A stretch of DNA of 64,000 nt from Pelobates cultripes (Eukaryota; Chordata; Amphibia; Anura; Pelobatidae). The stretch is taken from positions 125,973,622 through 126,037,621 of the forward strand of contig OW240915.1 in assembly GCA_933207985.1 (NCBI GenBank), in the 5' to 3' direction. The notes under the pieces were generated by a model that searched no databases, was not told the DNA's origin, and saw nothing but the letters and a program-made list of their open reading frames with translations. Both the position numbers and the translations under genes were made by a program. Below, one piece after another: positions 43,491 through 54,829 of this stretch (position 1 is its first letter; every line of letters starts with the position of its first letter).

Positions 43491-44156
43491 TCCCAATAGC
43501 CAAGTGGTTTAATGCTGAACCCGCAGGATACTGAGTGGGATGTACCCTCTGCCCTCCAGGGCGTGGACATCTACATCTTTCTAATATAATATTTTGCCAG
43601 GCACCTTGCCAGAGCCTTGGACTCAAGACAGTGGATGCAGAGCTTACACCCCTAGTCTTGCTCACATCCAGTTGTTATACTGCGCCTACAGTATATACCG
43701 GGGCTTAGTACTGACATATGAGGCTTCCCTCCTTGATCCCAACATATTGCTAACACCACCCACAGAAGTTGTCTTGCAGGCGCTATTGGACTTTAAGCCT
43801 ATGCAAATCTCCTATTCTCAATGCTTTCCTATGGACGCTGGCGTCTTCTCACTGTGAAAATCACAGTGAAAAGAGCGGAAGCGCCTCTAGCGGCTGTCAA
43901 TGAGACAGGGGTTGCAGGATCAGGGTGGGTTTGTCAGTAAGGGGGTGCCGGGGGGTTGAGGGGGTGGGATCCAGGCTGCCGCGGCTGGACCGGGGCATTG
44001 CTCAAGTTCTGGGGGCCCCGCTGTTCACCTGGGACTGGAACCCAGAGCGGTTCTGTTTGTTTATTGCATATATTGTTTATTCCTATTTGTAAGGTGTTGC
44101 AAACTCTCCTCTATCTGTTACTTTTTTTGCTACTTTGGTTGCTTTTCCTGAAATAC
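43491..44156. other. No gene; includes a short frog-type repeat
   Basis: 43790-43900 contains tcaatgctttcctatggacg, a block I recognise from common frog repeats, and a hairpin (ctcactgtga with tcacagtga at 43849-43870). 43930-44000 is G-rich. No gene seen. Confidence 0.4.
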
Positions 44157-45091
44157 TGTTGCGGACCATTCGTATGTACGAATGACCGTCCCTTGGCGTG
44201 TGCCACCAATTAACTCCATTCACCTCTCACAATACCGAACAAACTATTGAACGGCCAACCACCCTACCTGAGGAGTGTGCCCCCAATTAACCAACCTGAA
44301 GTTTTGTGGTTAACCGCAGCCTAATTGACCGCCGACGGGATGGTCGCCATTCGTGTAGGAGAGTGTCGAACAAAGTACCGAACCAAATGTTGAACTAACT
44401 GTTGAAGGACTGACCTCCCTGTCTGAGGAGTGTGCCCCTGATTAACCACCCTGAAGTTGCAGTTTTGTGGTTAACCACAGCCTAATTGGCCATCGACAAT
44501 GTTGGTCGCCGTTCGTATGTACGAACATGTGGCGGAGGCCATCTTTTATTACCGTACGCCCAGCGGGACCTGGTTGTCAAATGCCTGGTACTGTTTTCGG
44601 GATTCAATAACCCACAAACCCCGCTGGGATTCAGCATGCCCCTTCCATCCATGAATAAAACACCGAAGATCATGCCGTTAGACAATTTTATATTACGGAG
44701 AATATACCGACCCCTTGCACGACATTATGGCTGAGGTTCCAGGGGCTGCCGAACAGCCCTCAAAGACACCTTTCACCTCCATGGCGTACCCATATCGTTC
44801 GTGAGATCGGAGTGCTTTTCGTGTATCTTGTGCGCTCAGATCCAAGCACTATGGTGTATAAGTTATATATTTTTATTCATTTTTCGTGTAACCATAAAAG
44901 TTATGTACCTTGAGATAATTGAGTTACTGTAACCATTGAGACCAATTATCTCCAGGCTAGAGGGGAGTGTTTTGAAAAATGCATTTTGTTCATTGTGGTG
45001 GCTGCTCGTTTTCATCCTGTGTACCATCAGGTCCAGAGGGGTGTTCCTCTGGCCTGAAAATATGTATTTAAGCAGTGCATGAGTGATCAAT
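44157..45091 (+). repeat. LTR of the recurrent family, 3'-truncated at its start site region
   Basis: Starts TGTTGCGGACCATTCG. It contains two about 155-bp tandem copies of a block with ctgaggagtgtgcccc (44268 and 44423), then gataattgag and ccaattatctccaggct near 44910-44960. It stops just after tatttaagcagtgcatgag (TATA-like at about 45063), where L1 leader sequence begins at 45092. No U5 or CA end. Confidence 0.65.
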
Positions 45092-45182
45092 AATCCAGAC
45101 GGGCTATGCCCAATAAAAGACAGCCAAAATCAGTCTAACCTGCCTCATCACAACCAAAATGCCCGGCAGGTGACGAGCACAA

Positions 45183-45494
45183 ATGAAGCACTTTTTGGCA
45201 AAGAAAGCGCGGCCTGCTCAGAAACCCAAAATAGCGGAGATGGATGGTGACAATATCTCTACAAGCTCAGGAGACTCACTGGATGTGGAAGCACTGGATG
45301 CTTACCCTAAACTTGCAGCCTCGACTCGTGTTGTAGGGAAATGCTTTACACTAGCTCTACCTATAGCTAGATGGATGTCTACACTTACAGGATTATTGCT
45401 GGATGCTGTTTGGAACTTCGCTACCACTCTCCAGGATTGGGAACCAGGACATCCAAGCGGTCCAACCCTCAGCCAGCCTGGGGGTCAACTGTAA
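45183..45494 (+). pseudogene. L1 ORF1 N-terminus fused to unknown sequence
   Basis: The first 37 codons (MKHFLAKKARPAQKPKIAEM to DSLDVEA) match copy 1 exactly. After 45293 the frame continues as LDAYPKLAASTRVVGKCFTL and ALPIARWMSTLTGLLLDAVW, which is not L1 ORF1 and which I do not recognise. The frame ends at 45492. The join may be a deletion within the element or a fusion with another repeat. Confidence 0.55.
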
Positions 45495-45782
45495 CATAAG
45501 GGTACTTCTTTGTTGGTGTATAAATGTGGCGACATGTCTATGTGGCCATAGGGCCAGAATATTATGATGCTGCATACTTCCAGTTTCAGGTCTGGACCCT
45601 ATTCACTCACTCTTATAATGAACTGCCTCCTGGGCTTCCTAAACAATCTAAGCATGTTACTCATTTTGTAAATAGTTATTTGTATCCATTCTGGCAAGTT
45701 TGTTTATACTCCCACCTCCCCAAATCCATCAGTCATACACCTTGGATTCACAGAATGTTAGGTCACTCCCCCATAGATATGT

Positions 45783-48173
45783 CTCAACTAATCATTGTGT
45801 CAATTAATGCTAGGGGTCTCAATGCCCCGGAGCGGAGAATGTGTGCCCTAAGGGAATTTCACTCAGCTCAGTGGTGTTTGAATGCTCACTTAAAAACAAC
45901 AATAGAAAGGGATGTGGCCGACAACCCCATCACGATGGACGAACTAACCACAATCGTCAAGAAATCCCCCCTGAATAAGAACCCTTGGCCAGATGGTCTC
46001 ACCACTAGGTATTACAAACAATTTCTCCCCACAATTGCACACTGTTTTCTCCATGTTTTTAATGCTCTGACTCAGATACACCCAGTACCACCACAAAAGT
46101 TAGAGGCCTATACCACCCTCCTCACAAAGCTGGATAAAGACCCAGAATTGTGCTCAAGCTACCACCCCATTTTTTTTTTAATCAATATTGGCCAGCAGAC
46201 TGGGACCTCTTATGGGGAAAGGGGTCCAACCCAATCAGATGGGCTTTGTTCCATCAAGGGAAGCCAAAGAAAACACAACTAGGGTAGTCAACCTGCTCTA
46301 TGCTGCAAAACAGTCCAGGCATCCTTCCCTTTTTATATCAACGGACGCTGAAAAGGCGTTTGATTGGGTGGACTGGCTCTTCCTGAGAGCCGTCTTTAGA
46401 CAACTGGGCCTTGGGGCAAAATGGGCAGCATGAATTGATGCCATTTATTCTCAACCATTTGAGCGTATTAATGGATTGCTGTCAGAACCCATATCCAACA
46501 ATAATGGCACCCACCAGGGATGCCCACTCTCTCCCTTGCTATTTGCACTCACATTGGAACCCTTTCTAGATGCAGTTAGAGCAAATACAAACATCTCTGG
46601 ATTCTCCAGAGGGGATTCTATTCACCAGGTCACCGCATATACGGATACTCTTCTTTTTTCTTTGACGGACCCCATGGCCTCCTTCACCGAATTAGTCCAG
46701 GAAATAAAACAGTACAGCTCTCTATTATTGTTTTTGGTAAACTAAGATAAATCTGAGTTCCTGTCTGTTGGGTTCCCAGTGGAGCTCAGTATCAGCATTA
46801 AACACGTCTTCCCCTTCATGGAAGCCAAAAACTCATTCACTTGCATGGGCATTAACCCCTTAAGGACACATGACATGTGTGACATGTCATGATTCCCTTT
46901 TATTCCAGAAGTTTGGACCTTAAGGGGTTAAAATGACGCTGTCCACTGCAGAATTGTTTCAGGCCAATTTCCTCCCTCTACTGCAGTCAATAAAAGCTGA
47001 TCTTCTGCGGTGGCATGAACCCATCATATCCTTAACATCCTAAAAATGAATGTTCTTCCTAGGGTACTCTGTCTCCTCATGGCCCTTCCAATCTACATTC
47101 CAAAATCCTTTTTTAGCAGCCTTAACACTACATGTTTGAACTTTGTGTGGATGCACAACAAATCTTGCCCCAATACCATAGGCATGTCGCGACATTGCAA
47201 TAGGGGTGGTCTGCTTTTTCCTGACGCACATAGATACTATCAAGCAAATGCCCTGACAATAATTAAAGACTGGGACAACAACGGTCTTGACAAACCCTGG
47301 AAACTACTTGAGGCTAGTTTCCTTACCATACCTATCAGCACTGTACCATGGCAGGTGGCAGACTTGGGTTCTATGTGTTCATCACAACATCCTACAATTA
47401 TACCAACACGTTAAATTTGGTGCACACTCTGGTCCCATCCAACCCTGTCCCCTCAGTGCTTACCACTCCTCTCCCTGACACATAATCCTCCAACTTGGTT
47501 ATCTTAGTGCATACTGAACAAATAAGATATATGTCTCACTGATCTTGATAGCTCCGGTTCTACGTTGCGTCTGGACTCATAACTTACCTTATGTAACACT
47601 ACCTTCCATGATGAATTTAAACATCATCAACTCACCCACTATCTTAAAACCCTTCCTCACCCTACTAATATTATACACTCCCTTACCACCTTCAAAACAT
47701 TGTGTTCCGCACAAGGGATTCAAAAACATTCACTCTCGGTTTGTTATAAACTTATAGGGGATACCCACATGAATTCTTTACTGTCGTACACTAAATTTGG
47801 GGAATAGGAGCTACATATCTCTCTAATGAATCACCAATGGGAAAAAAAATCCAAGTCACAAACACACTCACCACTAGTACCTACCAGTTGGAAATGAAAC
47901 CTGAAGCTCTTGACGAGATGGTATCATACACCAGATAAGCTGCACAGATAGAACCCGCAGACCCCAGATGTGAGTTGGCAATGTGGTTCTGATAGGGAAA
48001 CAGTGCTCAACATCTGGTGGCACTGCCCTTTGATTAGGGATTTCTGGGATAGGGTACACCCTATTATGAAGCAGATCAGTGGGCTTCCTCTCTCTGCGGA
48101 ACCCCGGGCTGTTCTTTTACTACATACTATTATACCACTGCATGCACTGAAACGCTCTAGCCTCTAATTTATG
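45783..48173 (+). pseudogene. L1 ORF2 (endonuclease start, RT, C-terminus), broken
   Basis: Endonuclease start: SQLIIVSINARGLNAPERRM, cut off after about 30 residues by a deletion. RT: LTTIVKKSPLNKNPWPDGLT, FVPSREAKENTTRVVNLLYA, STDAEKAFDWVDWLFLRAVF, NGTHQGCPLSPLLFALTLEP. The catalytic box is TAYTDTLLF instead of YADDLLF (about 46632-46660), so RT is dead. A MITE splits the thumb at 46856. The C-terminal part includes LRWHEPIISLTSLKMNVLPR and NIWWHCPLIRDFWDRVHPIM, and is cut at 48174 by the Penelope pair. Confidence 0.8.
46856..46927. mobile_element. 72-bp MITE with TTAA duplication
   Basis: CCCCTTAAGGACACATG and its near-inverse end GGACCTTAAGGGG are flanked by TTAA at 46852-46855 and 46928-46931. 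The core is palindromic (catgacatgtgtgacatgtcatg split: catgacatg / catgtcatg). It interrupts L1 ORF2; removing it plus one TTAA restores the codons ATT AAA ATG (I-K-M). Same terminal sequence as the elements at 28644 and 60194. Confidence 0.85.
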
Positions 48174-48732
48174 CCGGAAAACAGGCAAAATTAGGCGCTC
48201 GCTATAGTGATATATACAATAAAGAGTGGGCAGCAGTGAACAACACAAGGATTCCCAACCTTGTAATAGAACAGTAGTGAACAAGGAAAAAAGGAAACCG
48301 CGCCCTTATTGTGATACGAATATACGTACTCAAATCCTTATGATCATGTAATTTCAGTAGTTAACTTCAAAAAAGAGAAATATACAAAGTAATAGTGTAA
48401 TACTGTAAATAATTTGATTGGTAAACGAAGGACAGATAGGTGCACACTCACATTTGTCAGAGCTAATACAGAGCTCTACTGTTCTTGCGCATAAACGGAA
48501 TAATCCCCGTCTCTGGATAAATTAGAGGTGGTCCATGTCTTGATGGTATTGCCTTGCTCTAGTTAGTAAAGTATAGGTGGTATAATCCCCACCAAGGAAT
48601 AAGATGGTAACCAGGAAAAAATAATAGATGGGTATCCCAGAGTGATAAAAAGTAATATAACTGTTTATTGTACATAAAAAACAATAAAAACAAATGTATA
48701 AAAAAATCACTCTGTGAGAAAAGTCCATAAAA

Positions 48733-48780
48733 ATCCACTTTACGCGTTTCACCTATGGAGGCTTCTTCAGAAGTGTGGAT
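48733..48780 (-). ncRNA. Hammerhead ribozyme motif in Penelope left arm
   Basis: The minus strand carries the same motif as 51144-51191: CTGAAGA at 48770-48764, a stem II of GCCT with AGGT, GAAA at 48750-48747, and a GTA cleavage site before AAGTGGAT. See the partner entry for the pairing. Confidence 0.65.
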
Positions 48781-49048
48781 GGAGTCCTGGTAATGTCCAA
48801 ATACATATAAGATAGTACTTAAAGTGATTAGCTTCATATGATAAGAGGTGATTACTTACTGTTTCCTGGTTTCGCGCGCGCGCGTCATACCGGAAGTGAC
48901 GCGGCGCCATCTTAGCCAATAATAAGCTAGAGGATATTTTCTATTTAGCCACCGGTGGAACGCACACGTCATACCGGAAATGACGCGGCGAGACCGGACG
49001 GTGGTATTCTATGCGTTCCACCGGTGGAACGCAAGCAGAGATCGGCTT

Positions 49049-49246
49049 TTACAGTGTCCTAGCGACCCATATATATCGCAAATAAGTGTAGTTGTTTGTT
49101 AGGTGCATTTTTAAATTTGGAGCACCTCTGAACACAATATGTGGTCTATTAGGAATCATATTTTTAAGGATAGGATCCTCTTTTAGAAGATGCCAATGTT
49201 TATTCATTATTCTTCTTAGATGTTTATTTTTGTCATTATAGTCCAA
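49049..49246 (-). pseudogene. Penelope endonuclease ORF N-terminus, inverted partial copy
   Basis: Starts MDYNDKNKHLRRIMNKHWHL like the plus-strand frame at 49344 and stays identical through LKMHLTNNYT, then joins tail sequence and stops soon after. Only the linker before the endonuclease domain is present. Confidence 0.85.
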
Positions 49247-49343
49247 TATTATAGGTAAAATTACTTTATTTTATTGATACATAAAAAAAAGCCCCATTAA
49301 AAAAAAGCCCTATCAACAAAATAAAGTCATTTTACCTATAATA

Positions 49344-50009
49344 TTGGACTATAATGACAAAAATAAACATCTAAGAAGAATAATGAATAAACATTGGCAT
49401 CTTCTAAAAGAGGATCCTATCCTTAAAAATATGATTCCTAATAGACCACATATTGTGTTCAGAGGGGCTCCAAATTTAAAAATGCACCTAACAAACAACT
49501 ACACTAAAGACCAAGTAGAAAGCACACACACTAAGAATTTTCCACCCCTCACCAATGGTTTCTTCAAATGCAATAACTGTATAGTCTGCAAAAAAACTAA
49601 ACCAACAGAAAAGAGAAGGTCTACCTTTAAATCAAATAATACTAATAAGGTATATAACATTAAAGAAACCATCACGTGTGAAAGTAAAAATGTTATTTAT
49701 CTATTGGAATGCCCTTGTGGCCTCCAATATATTGGTCGGACCATTAGACCTTTAAAAAGACATATAGCAGAACACTGTAGAAATATTGAAAAGAACTATA
49801 ATAAACATTCAGTGTCTGCTCATTTCTGCAAGCATAACAATGATCCCAAATTCCTTACATTTATGGGAATTACTGTAGTAAAAAACCATTGGAGAGGAGG
49901 TGATTTCATTAAAAGGATAGGTCAAAAGGAGATGGAATGGTTATTCAAAATTAATACTTTGCATCCTAATGGACTAAATATAGATTTTGACCTTTTTAAT
50001 TTTTTGTAA
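49344..50009 (+). CDS. Penelope GIY-YIG endonuclease, intact frame
   Basis: This 221-codon frame is open. The first 55 residues (MDYNDKNKHLRRIMNKHWHL, IVFRGAPNLKMHLTNNYT) are the RT-endonuclease linker. A cysteine cluster, FFKCNNCIVCKKT, follows. The GIY-YIG domain is ESKNVIYLLECPCGLQYIGR, then PLKRHIAEHCRNIEKNYNKH with the conserved Arg, His and Glu, and HFCKHNNDP. The tail ends LFKINTLHPNGLNIDFDLFN, typical of the Neptune branch. RT is missing because the copy is 5'-truncated, so the first Met is not a true start. The open frame suggests recent insertion. Confidence 0.85.
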   Translation: MDYNDKNKHLRRIMNKHWHLLKEDPILKNMIPNRPHIVFRGAPNLKMHLTNNYTKDQVESTHTKNFPPLTNGFFKCNNCIVCKKTKPTEKRRSTFKSNNTNKVYNIKETITCESKNVIYLLECPCGLQYIGRTIRPLKRHIAEHCRNIEKNYNKHSVSAHFCKHNNDPKFLTFMGITVVKNHWRGGDFIKRIGQKEMEWLFKINTLHPNGLNIDFDLFNFL

Positions 50010-50413
50010 TAATTTTTAAAATACATTTTATTATTATTTATTCTATATTATTTTATTTTTACTTATTCCTTTTTTATATACATATACATATACATTTGAT
50101 TCCTAAATATGTTCTTTTACATACTAGTAGGATCATTTTTTTACTCACCATGTTATCATCACCTCTCTTAAATATCAATTTTTCATCTATCATATATACT
50201 TATATTTTAAATATACCCTTTTCTCCTCCTTTTGTACCATTTTTTTTATATACGTATTTTTCTATATACTATAGCCACTTGTTAAAATCAGTGGCCTTTT
50301 TATTACCAATTAGGTATATGTTTATGGAGTCCTTCCATCATGTGCACAGGGTATATATATGTGTTGTAACACACATTGTAATTGTGAAAATGTTTTTATT
50401 TTAAATTGATAAT

Positions 50414-50452
<39 letters not shown>

Positions 50453-50870
50453 ATACATTATTGGTTTAAGTTATATTTGCCTTCCATGTAGTCTATATAA
50501 AAATAGACTTATAATTGGAAGATATGTTATTGCACCTTACATATGAAAATTTTGGAAGTTTATTTATATGTACTTTGCTTTTTGTGAATATCTCTTTTAT
50601 TCTATTTTAGCTTTTATTTTTAAACACTTGCTCTTGCACTATAACATGGTGAGTGTACTTGACACTGTTGCACTTCTGTCACTTTATGATTAACTTATGA
50701 AATATTATCATTGCTACCATTGTTTGATTAATCTATTTATTTAATATTCACTATTGTTGTACTTTTGTCATTTTATGACTAATTTATAAGTAATCTATTC
50801 ACTTAATCAATTGTATGAATTATCTGCTCTATTATTCTGTATATTTTGATTTGTGCCCTTATTTGCGATA
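50010..50870 (+). other. Penelope 3' untranslated region
   Basis: AT-rich sequence with (TA)n at about 50418-50447 between the endonuclease stop and the terminal GC block (ttgcgttccactggtggaac near 50909). No other gene. Confidence 0.6.
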
Positions 50871-51143
50871 TATATGGGTCGCTAGGACACTGTAAAAGCC
50901 GATCTTGGCTTGCGTTCCACTGGTGGAACGCATAGAATACCACCGTCCGGTTGTGCCGCGCCATTTCCGGTATGGCTAAATAGAAAATATCCTCTAGCTT
51001 ATTATTGGGTAAGATGGCGCCGCGTCACTTCCGGTATGACGCGCGTGCGCGAAACCAGGAAACAGTAAGTAATCACCTCTTATCATATGAAGCTAATCAC
51101 TTTAAGTACTATCTTATATGTATTTGGACATTACCAGGACTCC

Positions 51144-51191
51144 ATCCACACTTCTGAAGAAGCCTCCATAGGTGAAACGCGTAAAGTGGAT
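51144..51191 (+). ncRNA. Hammerhead ribozyme motif in Penelope right arm
   Basis: Stem I: ATCC and ACTT (51144-51153, with two bulged bases) pair with AAGTGGAT (51184-51191). Core CTGAAGA (51154-51160, fits CUGANGA). Stem II: GCCT/AGGT with loop CCAT (51162-51173). GAAA at 51174-51177. Stem III is minimal (CGCG). The cleavage site is after GTA at 51183. Penelope-like elements are known to carry hammerheads with very short stem III, which act better as dimers. The arrangement is complete, so activity is plausible. Confidence 0.7.
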
Positions 51192-51664
51192 TTTTATGGA
51201 CTTTTCTCCGAGTGATTTTTTATACATTTGTTTTTATTGTTTTTTATGTACAATAAACAGTTATATTACTTTTTATCCCTCTGGGATACCCATCTATTAT
51301 TTTTTCCTGGTTACCATCTTATTCCTTGGTGGGGATTTTACCACCTATACCTTACTAACTAGAGCGAGGCACGCTCTAGTAAATACCATCAAGACGTGGA
51401 CCACCTCTAATTTATCCAGAGACGGGATTATTCCGTTTATGCGCAAGAACAGTAGAGCTCTGTATTAGCTCTGACAAATGTGAGTGTGCACCTATCTGTC
51501 CTTCGTTTACCAATCAAATTATTTACAGTATTACACTATTACTTTGTATATTTCTCTTTTTTGAGGTTAACTACTGAAATTACATTATCATAAGGATTTG
51601 AGTACGTATATTTGTATCACAATAAGGGCGCGGTTTCCTTTTTTCCTTGTTCTCTAATTTATGC

Positions 51665-51850
51665 TGACAGCAGCTAAATTGCTTATCCCCCTGCACTGGA
51701 GATCTCCTCATATACCTACCTTAGTGGAATGAAGGGACAAAGTAGAGGATATCGGACATATGGAGGAACTCACAGCCTTCTCCTTAAACAAGTTTCATAC
51801 CTATATGCGGATATGGAACTCATGGGTATCTTATCTTGCAAAGGGAACAT
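51665..51850 (+). pseudogene. L1 ORF2 C-terminal end after Penelope insertion
   Basis: Reads TAAKLLIPLHWRSPHIPTLV and EWRDKVEDIGHMEELTAFSL, then KFHTYMRIWNSWVSYLAKGT before a stop. This joins 48173 exactly when the Penelope pair and one target copy are removed. An L1 3' UTR follows, with aataaa near 52050. Confidence 0.75.
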
Positions 51851-52699
51851 AGACACACCTCTACCTCTCACTCACCCCCACCATTACAGCCATGCTGTGA
51901 TATGATAATGTCCTGATTTCATTACATGTTGATATGATATTAATCTCTTTTTTTTACATGGGAAATGCACTACAGACTCAACACCGATTATGCAATTATG
52001 TTGTAATATAACTATTTTGTCTTTTATAACCATGTATGATGATTTTACCCAATAAAACTTTTTGAAAAAAAAAATGCATTGGAGACAAAAATGATAATGC
52101 TAAGAGGGAAGTAAGAACACATCATAAAGAAGATAAAAACTCATTGCCAGGAGGAAAATTGTTCTCTCAAAGAGGAAGGATTAATAGCACTCCACACTGG
52201 GGAAAAAAAACAAAAATAAAAAACAATCTGAAAGAGATCAATCATGAGAAAAGATAGAAATAATCAAATGAAATAAACTCAATAGGGGAGAAGCCAGTGC
52301 TAAAGTAAAGCAATCTGACAAACAAATTTGTGAAAATAAAGCAAAATTAAGAATGGAATCACAAAAACAGATAAACAACAGGTAATTGCCACAGTCAGAA
52401 CTCTCACTTACTAATTGGTTTAAACTCCTAAATAAAGTAGCCCAAGAAGCGGATTGTTGGAATGAGAGAATGTGGGAGAAACACAAATTTCTAAGCCAGT
52501 ACCCTTTGTCTGGAAAAAAAGAAGAACCCTAGACGAAATGGAAAATAGAGGAGGGAATTCTACATAAAGAAGGAAAAAGGGGAGATCAGAGTAATGGAAA
52601 GGGGAGAATCTAAATACGGAATTTTCTATTTGATAGAAAATGTAATATTCCAAAAATACAAGTATTACCAAAAATACTTAAATTCACACCATTCAATAA

Positions 52700-54729
52700 T
52701 TTAAATAAGTTTGACCTTAACCATCACCAATAACCTTGTTAGGGATATACCTAGCTGTAGGAATATGTTAAAAAATATGCTTCTTGATTCCTGCTAAATC
52801 TTCACATTCCCGCCACATGTAGTAAAGTGAACCTCTTTGTTCTATACATCTCCAACATTTTTTCTGAATATCTAGTTTTGAATTTAATTGTATGTGGAGT
52901 GAGAAACCATCTATGGGTAATTATAAAGAAAGTTTCTTGATAGCTAAGACTATGAGTTGTTCTTCTAATTCTGATGAATTTATCTCCCCATTAATTCATT
53001 GTGAAAGATTTATTTATATCTCTTTCCCATTTTATTATGGATTTTGGTTTTGCTATATTCTTTAGATTTTTAATTAAAAACATAGTTTTTGTGATTTGTT
53101 TGTTTTTATGATGGTTACTAATACGATTATCAAATTCTGGATGTCCCTTAATAGCCTGATTATCGATCAGATGTTTTATTTTGGCATAATTAAGCCATTC
53201 CTGGTCAGGTAATAAAAATGTTTTTGAATATCTATGAATGGTTTTACTTTCCCTTGTTGGGCAATTTGTATTAATTTCTGAATATTACATTTTATCCATT
53301 AAGATAGGTTTATATCTTTAATTTAAAATTGAAGAGCTTCAATTGGTGCAGTATGAACTAGTTCACTAAATATACCCAATGTATTTTTATATATTTCCAA
53401 GGACATAATTGTATAGTTTGCTATATCCAAGCCAGATAAAACAGATACGTACTTATTTCTGATGTAATTTCCATAATTTTCCAGCTTGAATCTAAACTGA
53501 TTATAAAATGAGTAAACAAATGAGTAAACAAAGTGCAGTCATGTAGTTTGATAATGTTGGGGAAGTTTATTCCACATTTATCTACTATTTTAGTTAATGT
53601 TTTAATGTTTTTTAAGTATTGACAAAGCTACTCTTCAAAAAAGATAGGTTAATTTTGGTGTAACATATGCCGAGACAGTGTTAATTATGCCAATCCATGA
53701 GATTTCTAGCATCTTCCATTTATTGGAGTTTTCTTTAACCATAAGCAATAATTTCTTATAATTATCTTCAATGATTTTATCTAAGTTTGACTGAATTTGT
53801 ATGCCTAGATTATCTATCTCGTCATTTTGAAAATTCTATTTGTATCTCTCCTATAGATATCTGAGTTGTTCTGAAAGCATATTAAAAGTTATAATTTGGG
53901 TTTTATTAATGTTTAATTTACATCTTAAATATTTGCTGAATTCTGAAATTAGGTTTGATACATGCGCAATTAATTCTATTGGATTAGATTAAGTTAGTAA
54001 AACATCATCTGCATATAAAGTGATTTTATATTGTTCTGAGAAAATATTTATACCTTCAATCTTATCATTTTGTCTGACTAGAGCTGCTAGTGGTTCTATG
54101 GTTAATATGTACAGAAGCTGCACCAGAGGGCATCCTTGTCTAGGGCTGTTTCGGACATCAAACCAATCTGACACCAGACATAGACAAATTACTCTAGCTT
54201 GCAGAAAGTTCTCTATCACCAAATCCAGGAATTTCCAGTTCACCCTGTCGAAAGCCTACTCAGCATCTAGTGCTATGAAGGCTGATTGTGTTTTATAATT
54301 TTTTAGATTATCTATTATATTTAACATTTTCTGAGTGTTATCAGCTGTATCTCTTCCTGCAACAAATCCTGTTTGATCTTTAGGAATAATTTCAGGGTGT
54401 TACATTTTCAGTCTTTCTGCTAGTATCTTTGAAAAAAATTTGATATCTATGTTGATCAATGACATAGGTTGATAATTTGTCAGGGTGTTGTGTTCCTTTC
54501 CAGGTTTGGGGATTAGGAGAACATTGGCCTGAAGTAAATCCTGTGGTACACAGATAGAGAACTCTGTGTAAATATGTTGTGACACAGGGGAAACTATTTT
54601 ATTAGATATTTTATAAAAAATCACTGAGAATCCATCTGGTCCTGGAGCTTTGGAATTTTCCAGCCATTCTATTGTATATTGGGTCGCAGTGATAGAAAAA
54701 GGTTTATTTAGTTGTTTTAATTTTTTCAT
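52700..54729 (-). pseudogene. L1-like ORF2 (RT and C-terminus), decayed
   Basis: On the minus strand the RT reads TIEWLENSKAPGPDGFSVIF, LLIPKPGKEHNTLTNYQPMS, LINIDIKFFSKILAERLK (54729-54400), then QTGFVAGRDTADNTQKMLNI, a stop, AFDRVNWKFLD, and QGCPLVQLLYILTIEPLAAL with the catalytic box KITLYADDVLLT (54030-53989), intact. The C-terminal Cys motif appears as CWRCIEQRGSLYYMW near 52865-52810, a form of the L1 H/C-rich tail. Frames break repeatedly. The 3' end lies somewhere in 52080-52700; no clear poly-A. Confidence 0.75.
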
Positions 54730-54829
54730 TTGATTTTAGGTAAGTTACATAAAAAACAACATATTTAATAATATTATCTTGTATTTCCTAATTTCCATTA
54801 GTTTTTAAATTATAAAAATGGTGGTTTTT

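Larger units (their letters stand above)
48175..51651. mobile_element. Penelope-like element: head-to-head inverted pair
   Basis: ctctaatttatgc occurs at 48162-48174 and 51652-51664, a 13-bp target duplication in L1 ORF2. The right-hand copy (about 49330-51651) runs on the plus strand and holds the endonuclease frame and tail. The left-hand copy (49260-48175) runs on the minus strand, with the first 55 codons of the same frame joined directly to the tail. RT is absent from both, so both are 5'-truncated. Inverted partial copies are typical of Penelope elements. Confidence 0.85.
45092..52075 (+). mobile_element. L1 element (copy 2) with nested MITE and Penelope pair
   Basis: Leader and the first 37 codons of ORF1 (45092-45293) equal 42540-42741 with a single visible difference. 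Unfamiliar sequence follows, then ORF2 remnants (45783-48173, 51665-51850) and a 3' UTR ending aataaaactttttg plus an A-run at 52066-52075. It is interrupted by a MITE (46856-46927) and a Penelope pair (48175-51651). Both ORFs are broken. Confidence 0.75.

Noticed and set aside
44486..44734. 82-codon open frame in the LTR at 44157
   Set aside because: Falls in U3 sequence shared with other LTR copies where it is not kept open.
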